Shown: positions 41,423 through 50,815, numbered from the stretch's first letter. The stretch: 64,000 bases of DNA from CAZICM01 sp964537685 (GCA_964537685.1 CAZICM010000017.1:62001-126000); one strand, 5' to 3'. Program-made: numbers and translations. Notes: generated by a model from the sequence alone, not told the origin.

Positions 41423-42367
41423 ATGATCAAAACAGTTGGATTGTTAGTCGGCAGGGAGCGCTCATTTCCCAATGCTCTCATCGAGGAAGTGACCAAGCGA
41501 AACGCCGGCGTCGAGGCGTCTTATGCGCAAATCGATGCGACGCGCACAGATGCTCCTCCCCAATACGATGTGCTTGTCGATCGCATTTCCCATGAAATTC
41601 CCTGCTATCAGCCCATCTTAAAATTGGCCGCGCTCGCAGGCACCCGCGTTGTGAATAATCCTTTTTGGAGAATTGCCGACGATAAATTCTTCGGTACCGC
41701 ACTCGCCCAGCGCCTGGGTGTCGCCGTTCCAAAAACGATCGTATTGCCTTCTCATAGCTACGGCGACGATGTGAACAGCGAATCGCTCCGCAATCTCCGC
41801 TATCCAATCGATTGGAAGGGTATTTGCGATGAGCTTGGCCTGCCCATTTTTCTAAAACCTCATTGGGGCGGCGGCTTCCGCGATGTCTACCGGGTGAATT
41901 CGCTGAGCGAATTGCTGAATGCCTATAACCGCACAGGCCGTTTAACCATGATCGCCCAGGAAGGTATCCAATGGACGCAATATGTCCGCTGTCTGGTAAT
42001 CGGTAAACAGCATGTGCTTCCGGCGCTTTGGGATCCAAGGCTCAGCCATTTTGACCGTTATATTAAGGCATCTGATACAATGCCTCCCCTTTCCGATGAA
42101 TTAAGAGAGCGGGTGGTGAAGGATGCCATTACGTGTTGCAATGCGCTTGGATACGATATGAATACGGTTGAATTTGGAATCCGCGATGGGGTTCCCTATG
42201 CGATCGATTTTATGAATTCAGCGCCCGATTTCGATATTTCATCGCTTGGCCCGAATCATTTTGCGTGGGTGGTTTCAAAGATGGCCGACTTGGTCATCGA
42301 TTTGGCTCAAAGCCCGGCGCTTCCGCCCTCGCCGCGCTGGGATTCGATGCTGTTTGGGACGGCGTAG
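41423..42367 (+). CDS. ATP-grasp family ligase-like protein
   Basis: About 314 residues from the ATG at 41423; a TTG at 41390 is an alternative. The N-terminal region YDVLVDRISHEIP and the central LPIFLKPHWGGGFRDVYRV match the preATP-grasp and ATP-grasp core of RimK-like amide ligases, with the Lys of FLKPHWGGG as ATP-binding residue. The metal site lies in the late segment NTVEFGIRDGVPYAIDFMNSAPDFD. Such enzymes ligate amino acids or peptides; the substrate is unknown. The neighbouring acyl-CoA synthetase makes a role in small-molecule synthesis plausible. Confidence 0.8.
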   Translation: MIKTVGLLVGRERSFPNALIEEVTKRNAGVEASYAQIDATRTDAPPQYDVLVDRISHEIPCYQPILKLAALAGTRVVNNPFWRIADDKFFGTALAQRLGVAVPKTIVLPSHSYGDDVNSESLRNLRYPIDWKGICDELGLPIFLKPHWGGGFRDVYRVNSLSELLNAYNRTGRLTMIAQEGIQWTQYVRCLVIGKQHVLPALWDPRLSHFDRYIKASDTMPPLSDELRERVVKDAITCCNALGYDMNTVEFGIRDGVPYAIDFMNSAPDFDISSLGPNHFAWVVSKMADLVIDLAQSPALPPSPRWDSMLFGTA

Positions 42368-42410
42368 TATGAGCCTATTATAGAGCCGCCATGCATGCTA
42401 TTTGCGGCTT

Positions 42411-43523
42411 GTGCGCAATCCGTATGAAGTCCTCGGCGTAGGCCGCTCGGCCACCCAAGATGAAATCAAGGGCGCCTTCCGGAAGCTCGCCGCTCAGCAT
42501 CATCCCGATAAAAATCCCGGCGATGACGGCGCCCACCAGCGTTTTAAGGAAATCAATGCGGCCTATCAGATTTTAAGCGATCCCGATCGGCGCGCGGCCT
42601 TCGATCGCTTTGGAAACGACGTATTCAATCGGCCCGGAGGCGGGCCCGGACCGGCGGCGGCTCAAGGTATTGAGTTCGATCTCAGCGATTTGCAGATCGA
42701 TGGATTTTTCGGGGACTTGCTGGGTGCGCTGGGAATTAAGGTCGGCGGAGGCGGCAATCTTCAAAAAGACATCCGCATTAGCTTTGAAGAAGCGGCGTTT
42801 GGATGCACCAAAGAGCTGACCTACGACCGCATTCAGCCCTGCGGCGACTGTCACGGTTCGGGCTCGGCGGCGGGCTCTTCGCCCGAACGCTGTTCGATGT
42901 GCAATGGGCGCGGGCGGGTGAGATTTCAGCAGGCGATGTTGCCGATCGCCTTTGAAAAGCCGTGTCCGCAATGCCATGGCAGGGGAGCCGTCGTGACCGA
43001 TCCCTGCAAGACCTGTAAGGGCGCGGGCCTTGTTTCAAAGTCGCGAACGATTGAAATCACGATTCCTGCCGGTGTTGAAAATGGAGCGACGAAGATTGTC
43101 GAGAGGGCGGGAAATGCCGTGCGTGCCGATCGCATCCCGGGCGATTTAGAGCTGACGATCCGGGTGTCTCCGCACGAGCTCTTTAAGCGCGTGGGCGACG
43201 ATATTCTATGCGCGATGCCTATCTCTTTTGCGCAGGCGGCGCTTGGCGGCGAGATCGATATTCCCACGCTGGAAGGGACGGGAAAGCTTCGCATTCCGCC
43301 TGGAACGCAGCCTGGAACGGTCTTGCGCGTGCGGGGAAAGGGCGTCCCCCGGCGCTCGCTTTCGGGTAGGGGCGATCAGCTCGTTGAGGTAACGGTGGAA
43401 GTGCCAACGACGCTTTCCGATAAGCAAAAAGAGCTGATTGCGCAGCTTGCCGAGGCATTGGGCGAAAGCGTACAGCCCCAGCAGGCTTCGTTTATGGAGA
43501 AGCTCAAGAGTCTTTTTGGCTGA
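42411..43523 (+). CDS. dnaJ: DnaJ-type co-chaperone
   Basis: A 370-residue type I Hsp40 from a GTG at 42411 (a TTG at 42402 is also possible). J domain: PYEVLGVGRSA and QHHPDKNPGD with the HPD motif. Gly-rich stretch GGGPGP. Four zinc motifs: CGDCHGSG, CSMCNGRG, CPQCHGRG and CKTCKGAG, as in full DnaJ. Then two substrate-binding beta domains ending in LRVRGKGVPR. It would stimulate DnaK. No grpE or dnaK adjoins; the organism probably has several such genes. Confidence 0.93.
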   Translation: MRNPYEVLGVGRSATQDEIKGAFRKLAAQHHPDKNPGDDGAHQRFKEINAAYQILSDPDRRAAFDRFGNDVFNRPGGGPGPAAAQGIEFDLSDLQIDGFFGDLLGALGIKVGGGGNLQKDIRISFEEAAFGCTKELTYDRIQPCGDCHGSGSAAGSSPERCSMCNGRGRVRFQQAMLPIAFEKPCPQCHGRGAVVTDPCKTCKGAGLVSKSRTIEITIPAGVENGATKIVERAGNAVRADRIPGDLELTIRVSPHELFKRVGDDILCAMPISFAQAALGGEIDIPTLEGTGKLRIPPGTQPGTVLRVRGKGVPRRSLSGRGDQLVEVTVEVPTTLSDKQKELIAQLAEALGESVQPQQASFMEKLKSLFG

Positions 43524-43542
43524 GAAATGGATGGAGATCCGC

Positions 43543-44388
43543 GTGGAAAAAGCTCGATTTATTGACGTGCTCAGCGACTCGACCGGAGAGACGGCCGAAA
43601 AGGTTGTGCGCGCTGCGCTCCTCCAATTTCCGCAGTCAGGCGCTCAAATTCGCCTGCAAACGCGCATCCGCACGAAGGAAGCCGCGCTGCCCGTGTTGGA
43701 GCGCGCATCGCGGGAAAAGGCGCTGCTGGTGTTCACGGTGGTGAGCCCGGAGCTGCGTGAGTTTATTCATGCGATGACGGCGGAGCTTAAAATCGAGGCG
43801 ATCGATGTTATTGGTTCGCTGATCGGGAAGCTGGGAACCTTTTTGGATCGCGAGCCGATCAATTTGCCGAGCTCGATGCTGCCCTTGTCGGACGAGTATT
43901 TCCGGCGCATCGAGGCGATGGAATTCGCGGTGAAGAGCGACGATGGCAAAGAGCCGCGGAACTTTAAAAAAGCCGATTTGGTGCTGGTTGGAGTTTCGCG
44001 CACATCGAAAACGCCGCTGTCGACCTTGCTCGCGCAGCGCGGATTAAAAGTCGCGAATCATCCTTTGGTGCTCGGCGTTCAGCCGCCTCTGGAGCTCTTG
44101 GAAGCGCCTCAGGATCGCATCGTCGCGCTGACCATCGGCATCGATCAGCTCTGTGAAATACGGCAGGCGCGGCTGCGGCATTTGGGCATGCCCGCGGAGA
44201 CCAATTACGCGCTCCGCGAGCATGTGAGGCAGGAGCTTGAATTCGCGAACGCGCTGTTCCGCGCGCATCCTGAATGGCCGGTTGTGGATGTGACAGGGCG
44301 CGCCATCGAAGAAACGGCTGTGATTATCCTCGAGAGCCTTAAAGAGCGCGATGAGCGGACAAAAGCGGCCCGCTCTCAGCTTCTGTAA
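43543..44388 (+). CDS. pyruvate, phosphate dikinase regulatory protein (bifunctional kinase/phosphorylase)
   Basis: About 281 residues. I choose the GTG at 43543 because GGAG sits 6 bp before it and the product then starts MEKARFIDVLSDSTGETAE, like other members; an ATG at 43531 is possible. The P-loop GVSRTSKTPLS is the family hallmark (DUF299/PSRP). It phosphorylates pyruvate, phosphate dikinase or PEP synthase with ADP and removes the phosphate with Pi. The target gene is not in the window. It follows dnaJ on the same strand with a short gap. Confidence 0.92.
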   Translation: MEKARFIDVLSDSTGETAEKVVRAALLQFPQSGAQIRLQTRIRTKEAALPVLERASREKALLVFTVVSPELREFIHAMTAELKIEAIDVIGSLIGKLGTFLDREPINLPSSMLPLSDEYFRRIEAMEFAVKSDDGKEPRNFKKADLVLVGVSRTSKTPLSTLLAQRGLKVANHPLVLGVQPPLELLEAPQDRIVALTIGIDQLCEIRQARLRHLGMPAETNYALREHVRQELEFANALFRAHPEWPVVDVTGRAIEETAVIILESLKERDERTKAARSQLL

Positions 44389-44442
44389 TGCGCGGATTCC
44401 GGCGCTCCGGGCTAGAACACCAATCCCGTTAAACGTAGGCTG

Positions 44443-44460
44443 CGGATACCGAGGTATCCG
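44443..44460 (+). promoter_or_regulatory. perfect palindrome over the ribosome site of the IgGFc-like gene
   Basis: CGGATACC-GA-GGTATCCG is an 18-base perfect inverted repeat, ending one base before the ATG at 44462. The likely ribosome site GAGG spans its centre. It could be an operator, or a hairpin in mRNA that hides the ribosome site. Seen directly; function is inference. Confidence 0.55.
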
Positions 44461-44461
44461 T

Positions 44462-46270
44462 ATGCGACTACGTTTTTTGGCATCGCTTTTGGTTGTTTCA
44501 GCGGCCTTTGCTGTGGCTGCTCAAGCTTGTTCCGCAGCGTCCCAGAGCCGCACCTTCGATAACGAAGGCGGTTCCTCTTCTCAAACCAGCACAAGCGGAA
44601 GCACAAGCTCGAGCTCGGGCGGGGATATTTTATTTGATGCGGGAGGTGAGGGCGGATTCTGCGGGCCGACCTGCTCGCCCGATTTTCATTCGGTGCTCGA
44701 TTGCAATGGCAATGTCGTCGAAACCTGCAGCGGGCAAAATGGCTGCGATGCTTCTTTGGGCGTGTGCGCAAACGCTTGCCAGGCCGCTGTAAACAATAAG
44801 CAATCCGTCGGCTGCGAATATTACGCAACCTTTATGGATCAATTCAATCCTGATGCTTGCTTTGCCGTTTTTGTTGCAAACACCTGGAACTCGCCTGCGC
44901 ATTTAAGCGTCGAATTTCAAGGCAACACATTGCCCATCAGCCAATTTGCCCGCATTCCGGTGGGCTCTGGGCCTCAGCTCACGTATCAGCCTTTTGATGA
45001 GGCGGCTGGAATGGCGCCCGGCGAACTTGTGGTGCTGTTTTTATCGGGTCCTCAAGGAGCGCCGATGCCTGGGAATGCGCCGTGTCCCGTGACATCGGCC
45101 GTGCCTTCAGGCGTTTTAATGTTTGGGCAAACAGGCATTGGGAATTCATTCCGAATTCAATCGGATGTGCCCGTCGTCGCCTACGAAATTAATCCATTCG
45201 GCGGAGGAAGCGCGGCTGTGACAGGAGCCTCGCTGCTGCTTCCGACGAGTGTATGGGGAACCAATTATGTCGCCGTCAATGCCTCGTCCTTCGATATTGC
45301 GAATCCATCTTTAAATATTATCGCAATGGACGACAATACAAAAGTAACGATGGTTCCTGTCGCGGATGTGAGCGGGGGAGGCGGCATTCCATCGGGCCCC
45401 GCGGGGCAGCCGCTCACCATCAATTTAAATCGCGGACAACACGCTCAGATTTCACAGCAGAACGAATTGACGGGAAGCATTATTGAATCTGATAAACCCA
45501 TTGGATTTATGGCGGGCCAGCAATGCATGAGGGCGCCCAAGGGCGTTGCGTATTGCGATCACGGCGAACAGATGATTCCGCCGGTTCAGGCATTGGGCAG
45601 TGAATACGTGGGTGTTCAGCACCGGCCGCGCATGAATGAAGAGGGGATTTGGCGGGTGGTGGGCGCGGTGGACGGAACAACGCTTACGTGGACGCCGGAT
45701 GTGGGAGGCCCCACGGCGCTGAAGGCGGGCGAATCCGTTGAATTTATTACGGCGTCGCCCTTTGTGGTGAAGAGCCAGGACACGGACCATCCTTTTATGT
45801 TGTTCGCCTATATGAGCGGATCGACTTGGAAGCCCGGCATGAATGGATATGGAGACGCCGATTTTGTAATCAGCGTGCCGCCCCAGCAATATCTTTCGAA
45901 TTACGTATTTTTCGCCGATCCAACCTATCCCGAGACCAATTTGGTCATTGTGCGATCGAAGCTGAACGATCAATTCTATGATGTTGAACTCGATTGTGCG
46001 GGCGTGATTGGAGGGTTTCAGCCCATTGGCGAATATGAATGGGCGCGCGTGGATTTAATTACCGGTGTTTTTCAGAATGTTGGAAACTGCTCGACAGGCA
46101 GGCGTGAGATCAGCAGCAAGGCGCCTTTTGGGCTGTGGGTTTGGGGCTGGGGAACGCCGCTCACGGAAGCCGCGATCAAAGTGTTTACGGCCAATGTTTC
46201 CTACGGATATCCAGGCGGTATGAACGTGCGCCCGATCAATCAAGTCGTTATCCCGCCAAATCCCAAATAA
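44462..46270 (+). CDS. IgGFc-binding-like surface lipoprotein
   Basis: A 602-residue protein from the ATG at 44462. The signal peptide (RFLASLLVVSAAFAVAAQAC) ends at a Cys typical of a lipoprotein, then comes a Ser/Thr/Gly linker, SQTSTSGSTSSSSG. The body has repeats of beta strands like DVPVVAYEINPFGG, LLLPTSVWGTNYVAV and ESDKPIGFMAG, plus IPPVQALGSEYVGV, as in the IgGFc-binding N-terminal domain family found in many myxobacterial secreted proteins. A further copy of the plan (NYVFFADPTYPETNLVIV) follows. Likely a surface adhesin or ligand-binding protein. No host IgG binding is implied. Confidence 0.85.
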   Translation: MRLRFLASLLVVSAAFAVAAQACSAASQSRTFDNEGGSSSQTSTSGSTSSSSGGDILFDAGGEGGFCGPTCSPDFHSVLDCNGNVVETCSGQNGCDASLGVCANACQAAVNNKQSVGCEYYATFMDQFNPDACFAVFVANTWNSPAHLSVEFQGNTLPISQFARIPVGSGPQLTYQPFDEAAGMAPGELVVLFLSGPQGAPMPGNAPCPVTSAVPSGVLMFGQTGIGNSFRIQSDVPVVAYEINPFGGGSAAVTGASLLLPTSVWGTNYVAVNASSFDIANPSLNIIAMDDNTKVTMVPVADVSGGGGIPSGPAGQPLTINLNRGQHAQISQQNELTGSIIESDKPIGFMAGQQCMRAPKGVAYCDHGEQMIPPVQALGSEYVGVQHRPRMNEEGIWRVVGAVDGTTLTWTPDVGGPTALKAGESVEFITASPFVVKSQDTDHPFMLFAYMSGSTWKPGMNGYGDADFVISVPPQQYLSNYVFFADPTYPETNLVIVRSKLNDQFYDVELDCAGVIGGFQPIGEYEWARVDLITGVFQNVGNCSTGRREISSKAPFGLWVWGWGTPLTEAAIKVFTANVSYGYPGGMNVRPINQVVIPPNPK

Positions 46271-46305
46271 ATTCGTTTGAATTGATGATGTAGCCCGCCG
46301 CTGTT

Positions 46306-47235
46306 CTATTCTTTTTGGCTTAAGGGGCGGGTTTCGCCGACATCTAAAATCCAAAGCCGGCTTTCATCGCTTTCCTGCTCAGCCCATGCCTTGCGGGCGC
46401 GCTGGGGAGGCTCGCCAACGGGTTCGTCGGTAAGCCGGAAGGTGCCCCAATGCATGGCCAAAAAATGCCGGGCGCGCAGCATTTGATAGGCGCGTACCGA
46501 TTCTTCGGGGCACATGTGCTGGGGTTCCATAAACCAGCGGGGTTCGTAGGCTCCGATGGGAAGCATGGCCCAGTCAATTGCACCGGCACGTTGTCCAATT
46601 TCATCAAATCCTTCAAAAAAGCCTGTGTCGCCGGAATGGTAGGCCGTGCCGTCGGCGCTTTGAATGAGGCAGCCGCCCCATAAGGTTTCGTTGCGATCCC
46701 AGGGCGTGCGCATGGACCAGTGGCGGGAAGGCACGATGGTAACCTCGATATCGCCCGCGGCTGTCTTTTGCCACCAATCGAGTTCTCTCACTTCCTTTGC
46801 TCCAAGGCGTTTTAATACGCGGCCATTTCCAAGAGGCGTTATATAGATCGGATTGCTTCCCAATTTTTTAATTGTGAATGCATCTAAATGGTCGTGGTGG
46901 TTATGGGTGATGATCACGATATCAATTTTGGGCAATTCTCCGAAATTGATTCCGGGCGGGCTTAATCGTTTGGTGGGGCCGATACGCTGGGCGAGGACGG
47001 GGTCGATACAAATGTGAACGCCTCCAAGTGTGAGCAGAAAGGAGGCGTGGCCTATCCATGTGATGGAGGCGCTGGGGCTCTGAATGAGGGGCAGGTCGGG
47101 TTCGCGCTGGGGAATCACAACGCGTTTGCTTTCCTTGGGCGGCCTGGCCGTGCGGAAGGGTTCGATCAATTTCCACTTGAGCACATCGCTGAAATCGCGG
47201 CGCGGATGAGTTGCCCGGTCGTCAAAGCGTCCCAT
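46306..47235 (-). CDS. NAPE-PLD-like metallo-hydrolase
   Basis: A 309-residue protein of the metallo-beta-lactamase fold, in the branch including N-acyl-phosphatidylethanolamine phospholipase D. Metal motifs are THNHHDHLD and SGDTGFFEGF; LPIGAYEPRWFMEPQHMCPEESV and the late HWGTFRLTDEP are the marks of this branch. No signal peptide, so cytoplasmic. The usual activity is on N-acyl-phospholipids, though bacterial homologues may have other phosphodiester substrates. Divergent from the transaldolase gene, and convergent with the IgGFc-like gene (35 bp gap). Confidence 0.87.
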   Translation of the reverse strand: MGRFDDRATHPRRDFSDVLKWKLIEPFRTARPPKESKRVVIPQREPDLPLIQSPSASITWIGHASFLLTLGGVHICIDPVLAQRIGPTKRLSPPGINFGELPKIDIVIITHNHHDHLDAFTIKKLGSNPIYITPLGNGRVLKRLGAKEVRELDWWQKTAAGDIEVTIVPSRHWSMRTPWDRNETLWGGCLIQSADGTAYHSGDTGFFEGFDEIGQRAGAIDWAMLPIGAYEPRWFMEPQHMCPEESVRAYQMLRARHFLAMHWGTFRLTDEPVGEPPQRARKAWAEQESDESRLWILDVGETRPLSQKE

Positions 47236-47335
47236 AGGAATTTGCGTACTGTATCAGCATGGGGACGAGGGGCGTCGACAGCGCCTTGGCATGCGATTAA
47301 GGGTGTGCGCGCCATTGTGCGCGTAGGAGGCGAGC

Positions 47336-47992
47336 GTGAAGATCTTCATCGATTCAGGGGATATCGCGGAAATCAAAGAGGCCCAGTCTATGGGCGTGAT
47401 CGACGGTGTGACGACCAATCCGTCGTTGCTGGCCAAGGCGGGCAAGCCGACCAAGGTTGCGATTGCGGAGATTTGCGCCGCGGTGGATGGGCCGATTTCG
47501 GCCGAGGTCGTGGCGACCGATTGCGAGGGGATTCTGCGCGAGGGGCGCGAGCTCGCGGCGATTCACAAGAATGTGGTCGTGAAGGTGCCTTTGATTGAAG
47601 AGGGGCTGAAGGCGGTGAAGGTGTTTAGCGCCGAGAATATCAAGACGAATGTGACGCTGTGTTTTTCGGCGTCGCAGGCGCTTTTGGCGGCGAAGGCGGG
47701 CGCCACGTATATCTCGCCCTTTGTCGGGCGGATCGATGATGCGTCGGGCAATGGGATGGAGCTCATCCGGCAAATTGTGACCATCTACAAGAACTATGGA
47801 TTTGCGACGCAGGTGCTGACGGCGAGTGTGCGCCATCCTCTGCATTTCGTGGATGCCGCGATGATCGGCTCGCACGTTGCGACGGTGCCGCTGAAGGTGA
47901 TCAAGCAGCTTCTCAAACATCCGCTGACCGATGTGGGGCTGGCTCAGTTTTTGGCCGACGCGAAGAAAATTCCTCAGGGCTCGGCATCTTGA
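47336..47992 (+). CDS. fructose-6-phosphate aldolase / small transaldolase
   Basis: A 218-residue class I aldolase with GTG start and AGGAGG 5 bp before. TTNPSLLAKAG (26-36), the Schiff-base Lys83 in VVVKVPL, and KTNVTLCFSASQALLAAKAGATYISPFVGR fit the FSA/TalC branch, which is half the length of classical transaldolases. It acts in the pentose phosphate pathway or aldol exchange with dihydroxyacetone. The next gene, ybeY, starts at a TTG inside its stop (TTGA), so they are translationally coupled. Confidence 0.93.
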   Translation: MKIFIDSGDIAEIKEAQSMGVIDGVTTNPSLLAKAGKPTKVAIAEICAAVDGPISAEVVATDCEGILREGRELAAIHKNVVVKVPLIEEGLKAVKVFSAENIKTNVTLCFSASQALLAAKAGATYISPFVGRIDDASGNGMELIRQIVTIYKNYGFATQVLTASVRHPLHFVDAAMIGSHVATVPLKVIKQLLKHPLTDVGLAQFLADAKKIPQGSAS

Positions 47993-48531
47993 ATTCGCCT
48001 GGTACGCCCGTTGTTTGCATCGCGGTGGAAGGAGGCCCGTTCACCGATGTGAAGGCTTCCGTGGTTAAAAGGCGCGCTGAAAAGATGCTCGGGTTTCTCG
48101 GGCTCGGCGACGTGGAGCTTTCGATCGCGCTTGTCGGCGATTCAAGCATTCGCTCGCTGAATCACACGTACCGCAACAAGGACAAGGCGACCGATGTGCT
48201 CGCTTTTCCGATGCTCGATCCTCTGGATGGCAAGCCGCCGAAGGCGCGCGCCTCGCAGGCGTGGAGCCTGGACACGGCGATCTTTGGCGGGCTTTCGGGC
48301 GTTCTCGGCGATGTGATCATTTCGGTTGAAACAGCTAGAAAACAAGCCATTTCCAATGCGCGGCCGCTGCTCGACGAAATGACGATGCTGCTGGCGCACG
48401 GGCTTCTGCACTTGCTTGGTTTTGATCACCGCACAGATGCCGAAGAGCGCGCAATGAAGGCCGCGACGGTCTTGCTCGAGCAGGCGGCGGTATCCAAAAA
48501 TGTTCGGGCGCCTGCCCGCCGCCCAGCCTGA
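47989..48531 (+). CDS. ybeY: YbeY endoribonuclease / rRNA maturation factor
   Basis: A 180-residue protein. The zinc motif HGLLHLLGFDH near residue 130 (H-x3-H-x5-H) is diagnostic, and LNHTYRNKDKATDVLAFP precedes it. YbeY matures 16S rRNA 3' ends and helps ribosome quality control. Between the LAFP strand and LGDVIIS lies an extra segment of about 25 residues (ARASQAWSLDTAIFGG) longer than in typical members. The start is TTG, overlapping the aldolase stop. A positively charged, out-of-frame stretch lies between this gene and the HU gene. Confidence 0.93.
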   Translation: MNSPGTPVVCIAVEGGPFTDVKASVVKRRAEKMLGFLGLGDVELSIALVGDSSIRSLNHTYRNKDKATDVLAFPMLDPLDGKPPKARASQAWSLDTAIFGGLSGVLGDVIISVETARKQAISNARPLLDEMTMLLAHGLLHLLGFDHRTDAEERAMKAATVLLEQAAVSKNVRAPARRPA

Positions 48532-48746
48532 TGCCGTTTCAAATCTCCTATAAAAAAGCCTAAATCCGCGCACGTTGTCACCGCTTCAAAAACGCCGGTG
48601 CGAAGTTCCATTCCGAGCGCGCACACGACCCGCAAAAAAAAGCCGCGACCCAAACGAGCTTTTGTCTTGCGAGGCGCGGCCCTGCCTGTTAAACGGACGC
48701 CCCTTCGTTTCCAAAACCCGTCACATTCAGCTCAAAGGAGGGCAAA

Positions 48747-49058
48747 ATGTCCGGTTCAAACAAAATGACAAAGGCCCAAGTCATCACGGCTCTCGCCGAG
48801 AAAACGGGTCTCGACAAGAAGTCTGTTGGTGGTGTTCTCGAAGCGATCTCTTCACTCGCAAAGCAGCAGTTGAGCGCTCAGGGCCCAGGCGAAATCACGA
48901 TTCCTGGTCTCGTTAAGCTCAAGGCAAAAGTCACTGCGGCCACGCAGGATCGCCAAGGTACGAATCCTTTCACGAAGCAGCCGATGACCATCAAAGGCAA
49001 GCCTGCTTCGCGTAAGGTTCGCTCCTCGCCCGTGAAGGCGCTCAAAGAGCAGGTGTAG
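48747..49058 (+). CDS. HU-family DNA-binding protein
   Basis: A 103-residue basic protein with the strongest ribosome site nearby (AAAGGAGGG, 5-6 bp to ATG). The N-terminal helices (KMTKAQVITALAEKTGLDKKSVGGVLEAISSLAKQQL region) match HU dimers. The DNA-binding arm, normally GRNPxTGE, reads GTNPFTKQPM, and the C-terminus is a Lys/Arg/Ser tail (SRKVRSSPVKALKEQV). It would bend or coat DNA. The tail is convergent with lnt. Confidence 0.9.
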   Translation: MSGSNKMTKAQVITALAEKTGLDKKSVGGVLEAISSLAKQQLSAQGPGEITIPGLVKLKAKVTAATQDRQGTNPFTKQPMTIKGKPASRKVRSSPVKALKEQV

Positions 49059-49120
49059 TCCAGCAAGGGGCGCCGGCTACCCGAGGGCATTAGGCCCCCG
49101 CGGTGCGGTCTTCACGGCCG

Positions 49121-50815
49121 CTATTGTCCGGAGTTCGTTGTCTTGGCCTTGGCTTGCATAAAAGCGCGAAGACCAGAGGCGAAAATAATGGCGGCAAACG
49201 CTGCCAGCATCGGTATGTCACCCATGCGTGCATACGGTGTGAATTGCCCTTCCCTTATGGTTGGATGTACCATCACCACAAAGGGATTGTTCTGTTCTTT
49301 GCGCAGTCTTGTTGTCCCTGAGGCGTCAACCCACGAGGTGACGCCGTAGTTGACGGCTCGGATTAGATCGAGCCGGAGTTCGACCGCGCGCATAACAGCC
49401 AGCCGCGCATGGAGCTCCGGCTCGGCCGTGTCTGAAAACCAGACATCGTTGGTCACGTTGACGAGCAAATTGGGCTGCAATGCGCGGACAATTTGGCGGC
49501 CAACGCCGGTCAGGGTGTCTTCGTAGCAGTTGAGTACGCCCATATGGAGGGCTGCTCTGGGCTTTTGTTCGGCTCTTGTATCGCGCTCGGGATCGAGATG
49601 GAGGGCGACAGGTTTTTCACCTGGAATTAAGCCTCCGCTCTTTTGAAAGATGCGGCGAAGGGCTGGAAAATAAGCTCCGCCGGGCACCATTTCGCCAAAC
49701 CACAGAAGCTGCAGTTTGTCGTAGCTGGGCTTTAGGTTGCCGTCGGGCGAAACGAGCGTGGCCGAGTTGTAGCTGTTTAGTTCGACAAAGCCGTCGACGC
49801 TTACGGGCCGCGCGCGTGTGATGAGCCCAAACAGTATGGGTCCGCGCACGCCATCGCTGAGAATGGCTCTATTTCCTGTGGGAGCGCGGCGGGCGATATG
49901 GTCGAGCGGATAGGGATAGGCCGCTTCAGGCCAAACGGTAAGGGCTGCGCCTTGGTTTTCCGCTTGCAGGGTTAAGGCGCGCAAGCGTTTGAGAATCATC
50001 GGGTGGTTTTTGGGATCCCAGCGTTCCTCGGCTTGAACGGCTTGATTGATGAGAGCGATGGGAACCGTGGGCAAGGCCAATGAGGCTTGCTGTATGGCGG
50101 CGATGCGGATGCGGCCGTGCACGGCGAGCGCGATAAACAGAACGATCGCGGCGAGCAGGGGATGAAGCGCGCGATGGCTGAGGCGGAGGGGCGCGGTGTT
50201 TTCGGGAGCGGGTGAGCCCGGAGAACGGCCGCGCAGCATGAGAGCCGAGCGGGCCATGAGCGCAGCGGCGGCGGCAAACAAGACAGATACGCCGCGTTCA
50301 CCGATGAGATCGGCGAGCTGTAAAAGTTCGGGCCACGGACTGACAAGCCCCGCGGGTGTCCACGCGAAGATCGTCGGGATGCACAGGGCTGTGAAGGTGG
50401 CGGCGCCAAACGCGGCTTCGAAGGGAATACGGCCGCGCCGGATCAAGAGCGTGCAAACACCGCCGCCAAAAGCCCAAGGTAAAGATTGAGCGGCAGCGAG
50501 AAGGACGAGCGCGAGGTATGCGAGGCCGCTGCCGAGCGAGGTGAAGCGGAGGATCACCGTTGGAACGAATCGGAGCCCAACGATGCCGGCGGCGGTGGCG
50601 AACATTGCGCCGCGGCCAAAGGCTCTAAAAAACGTTGGAGCGTCGGCGAGAGAAAAGGCGAAGAGAGATAGGCCGACAATCGAAGCGGGATAGAGATTGG
50701 TGGGCGGCGCGGTGAGCGCGAAAACGATGCCGCCCAGTGCGGCGAAAAAAAGCGATCGGTAGGATTTAAATCGGTTCATGGGATGCGGGCGCGGAGGGAG
50801 CCGCTCCTTCAACAT
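49121..50815 (-). CDS. lnt: apolipoprotein N-acyltransferase
   Basis: A 564-residue inner-membrane enzyme; the Met at 50779 (MNRFKSYR) is an alternative start. About seven membrane helices occupy the first 240 residues. The nitrilase-like domain carries the triad: Glu in VWPEAAYPY, Lys in YDKLQLLWFGE, Cys in LNCYEDTL. It adds the third acyl chain to lipoproteins. The many lipoproteins in this window would be its substrates. The final membrane helix (DIPMLAAFAAIIFASG) is expected. Confidence 0.93.
   Translation of the reverse strand: MLKERLPPRPHPMNRFKSYRSLFFAALGGIVFALTAPPTNLYPASIVGLSLFAFSLADAPTFFRAFGRGAMFATAAGIVGLRFVPTVILRFTSLGSGLAYLALVLLAAAQSLPWAFGGGVCTLLIRRGRIPFEAAFGAATFTALCIPTIFAWTPAGLVSPWPELLQLADLIGERGVSVLFAAAAALMARSALMLRGRSPGSPAPENTAPLRLSHRALHPLLAAIVLFIALAVHGRIRIAAIQQASLALPTVPIALINQAVQAEERWDPKNHPMILKRLRALTLQAENQGAALTVWPEAAYPYPLDHIARRAPTGNRAILSDGVRGPILFGLITRARPVSVDGFVELNSYNSATLVSPDGNLKPSYDKLQLLWFGEMVPGGAYFPALRRIFQKSGGLIPGEKPVALHLDPERDTRAEQKPRAALHMGVLNCYEDTLTGVGRQIVRALQPNLLVNVTNDVWFSDTAEPELHARLAVMRAVELRLDLIRAVNYGVTSWVDASGTTRLRKEQNNPFVVMVHPTIREGQFTPYARMGDIPMLAAFAAIIFASGLRAFMQAKAKTTNSGQ

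Noticed and set aside
48598..48768. A 56-codon, very basic frame (GTG start) between ybeY and the HU gene, rich in Lys/Arg/Pro
   Set aside because: No ribosome site, no ATG, overlaps the HU start by 22 bp and is in the same frame as ybeY after its stop; likely chance or remnant of HU leader.
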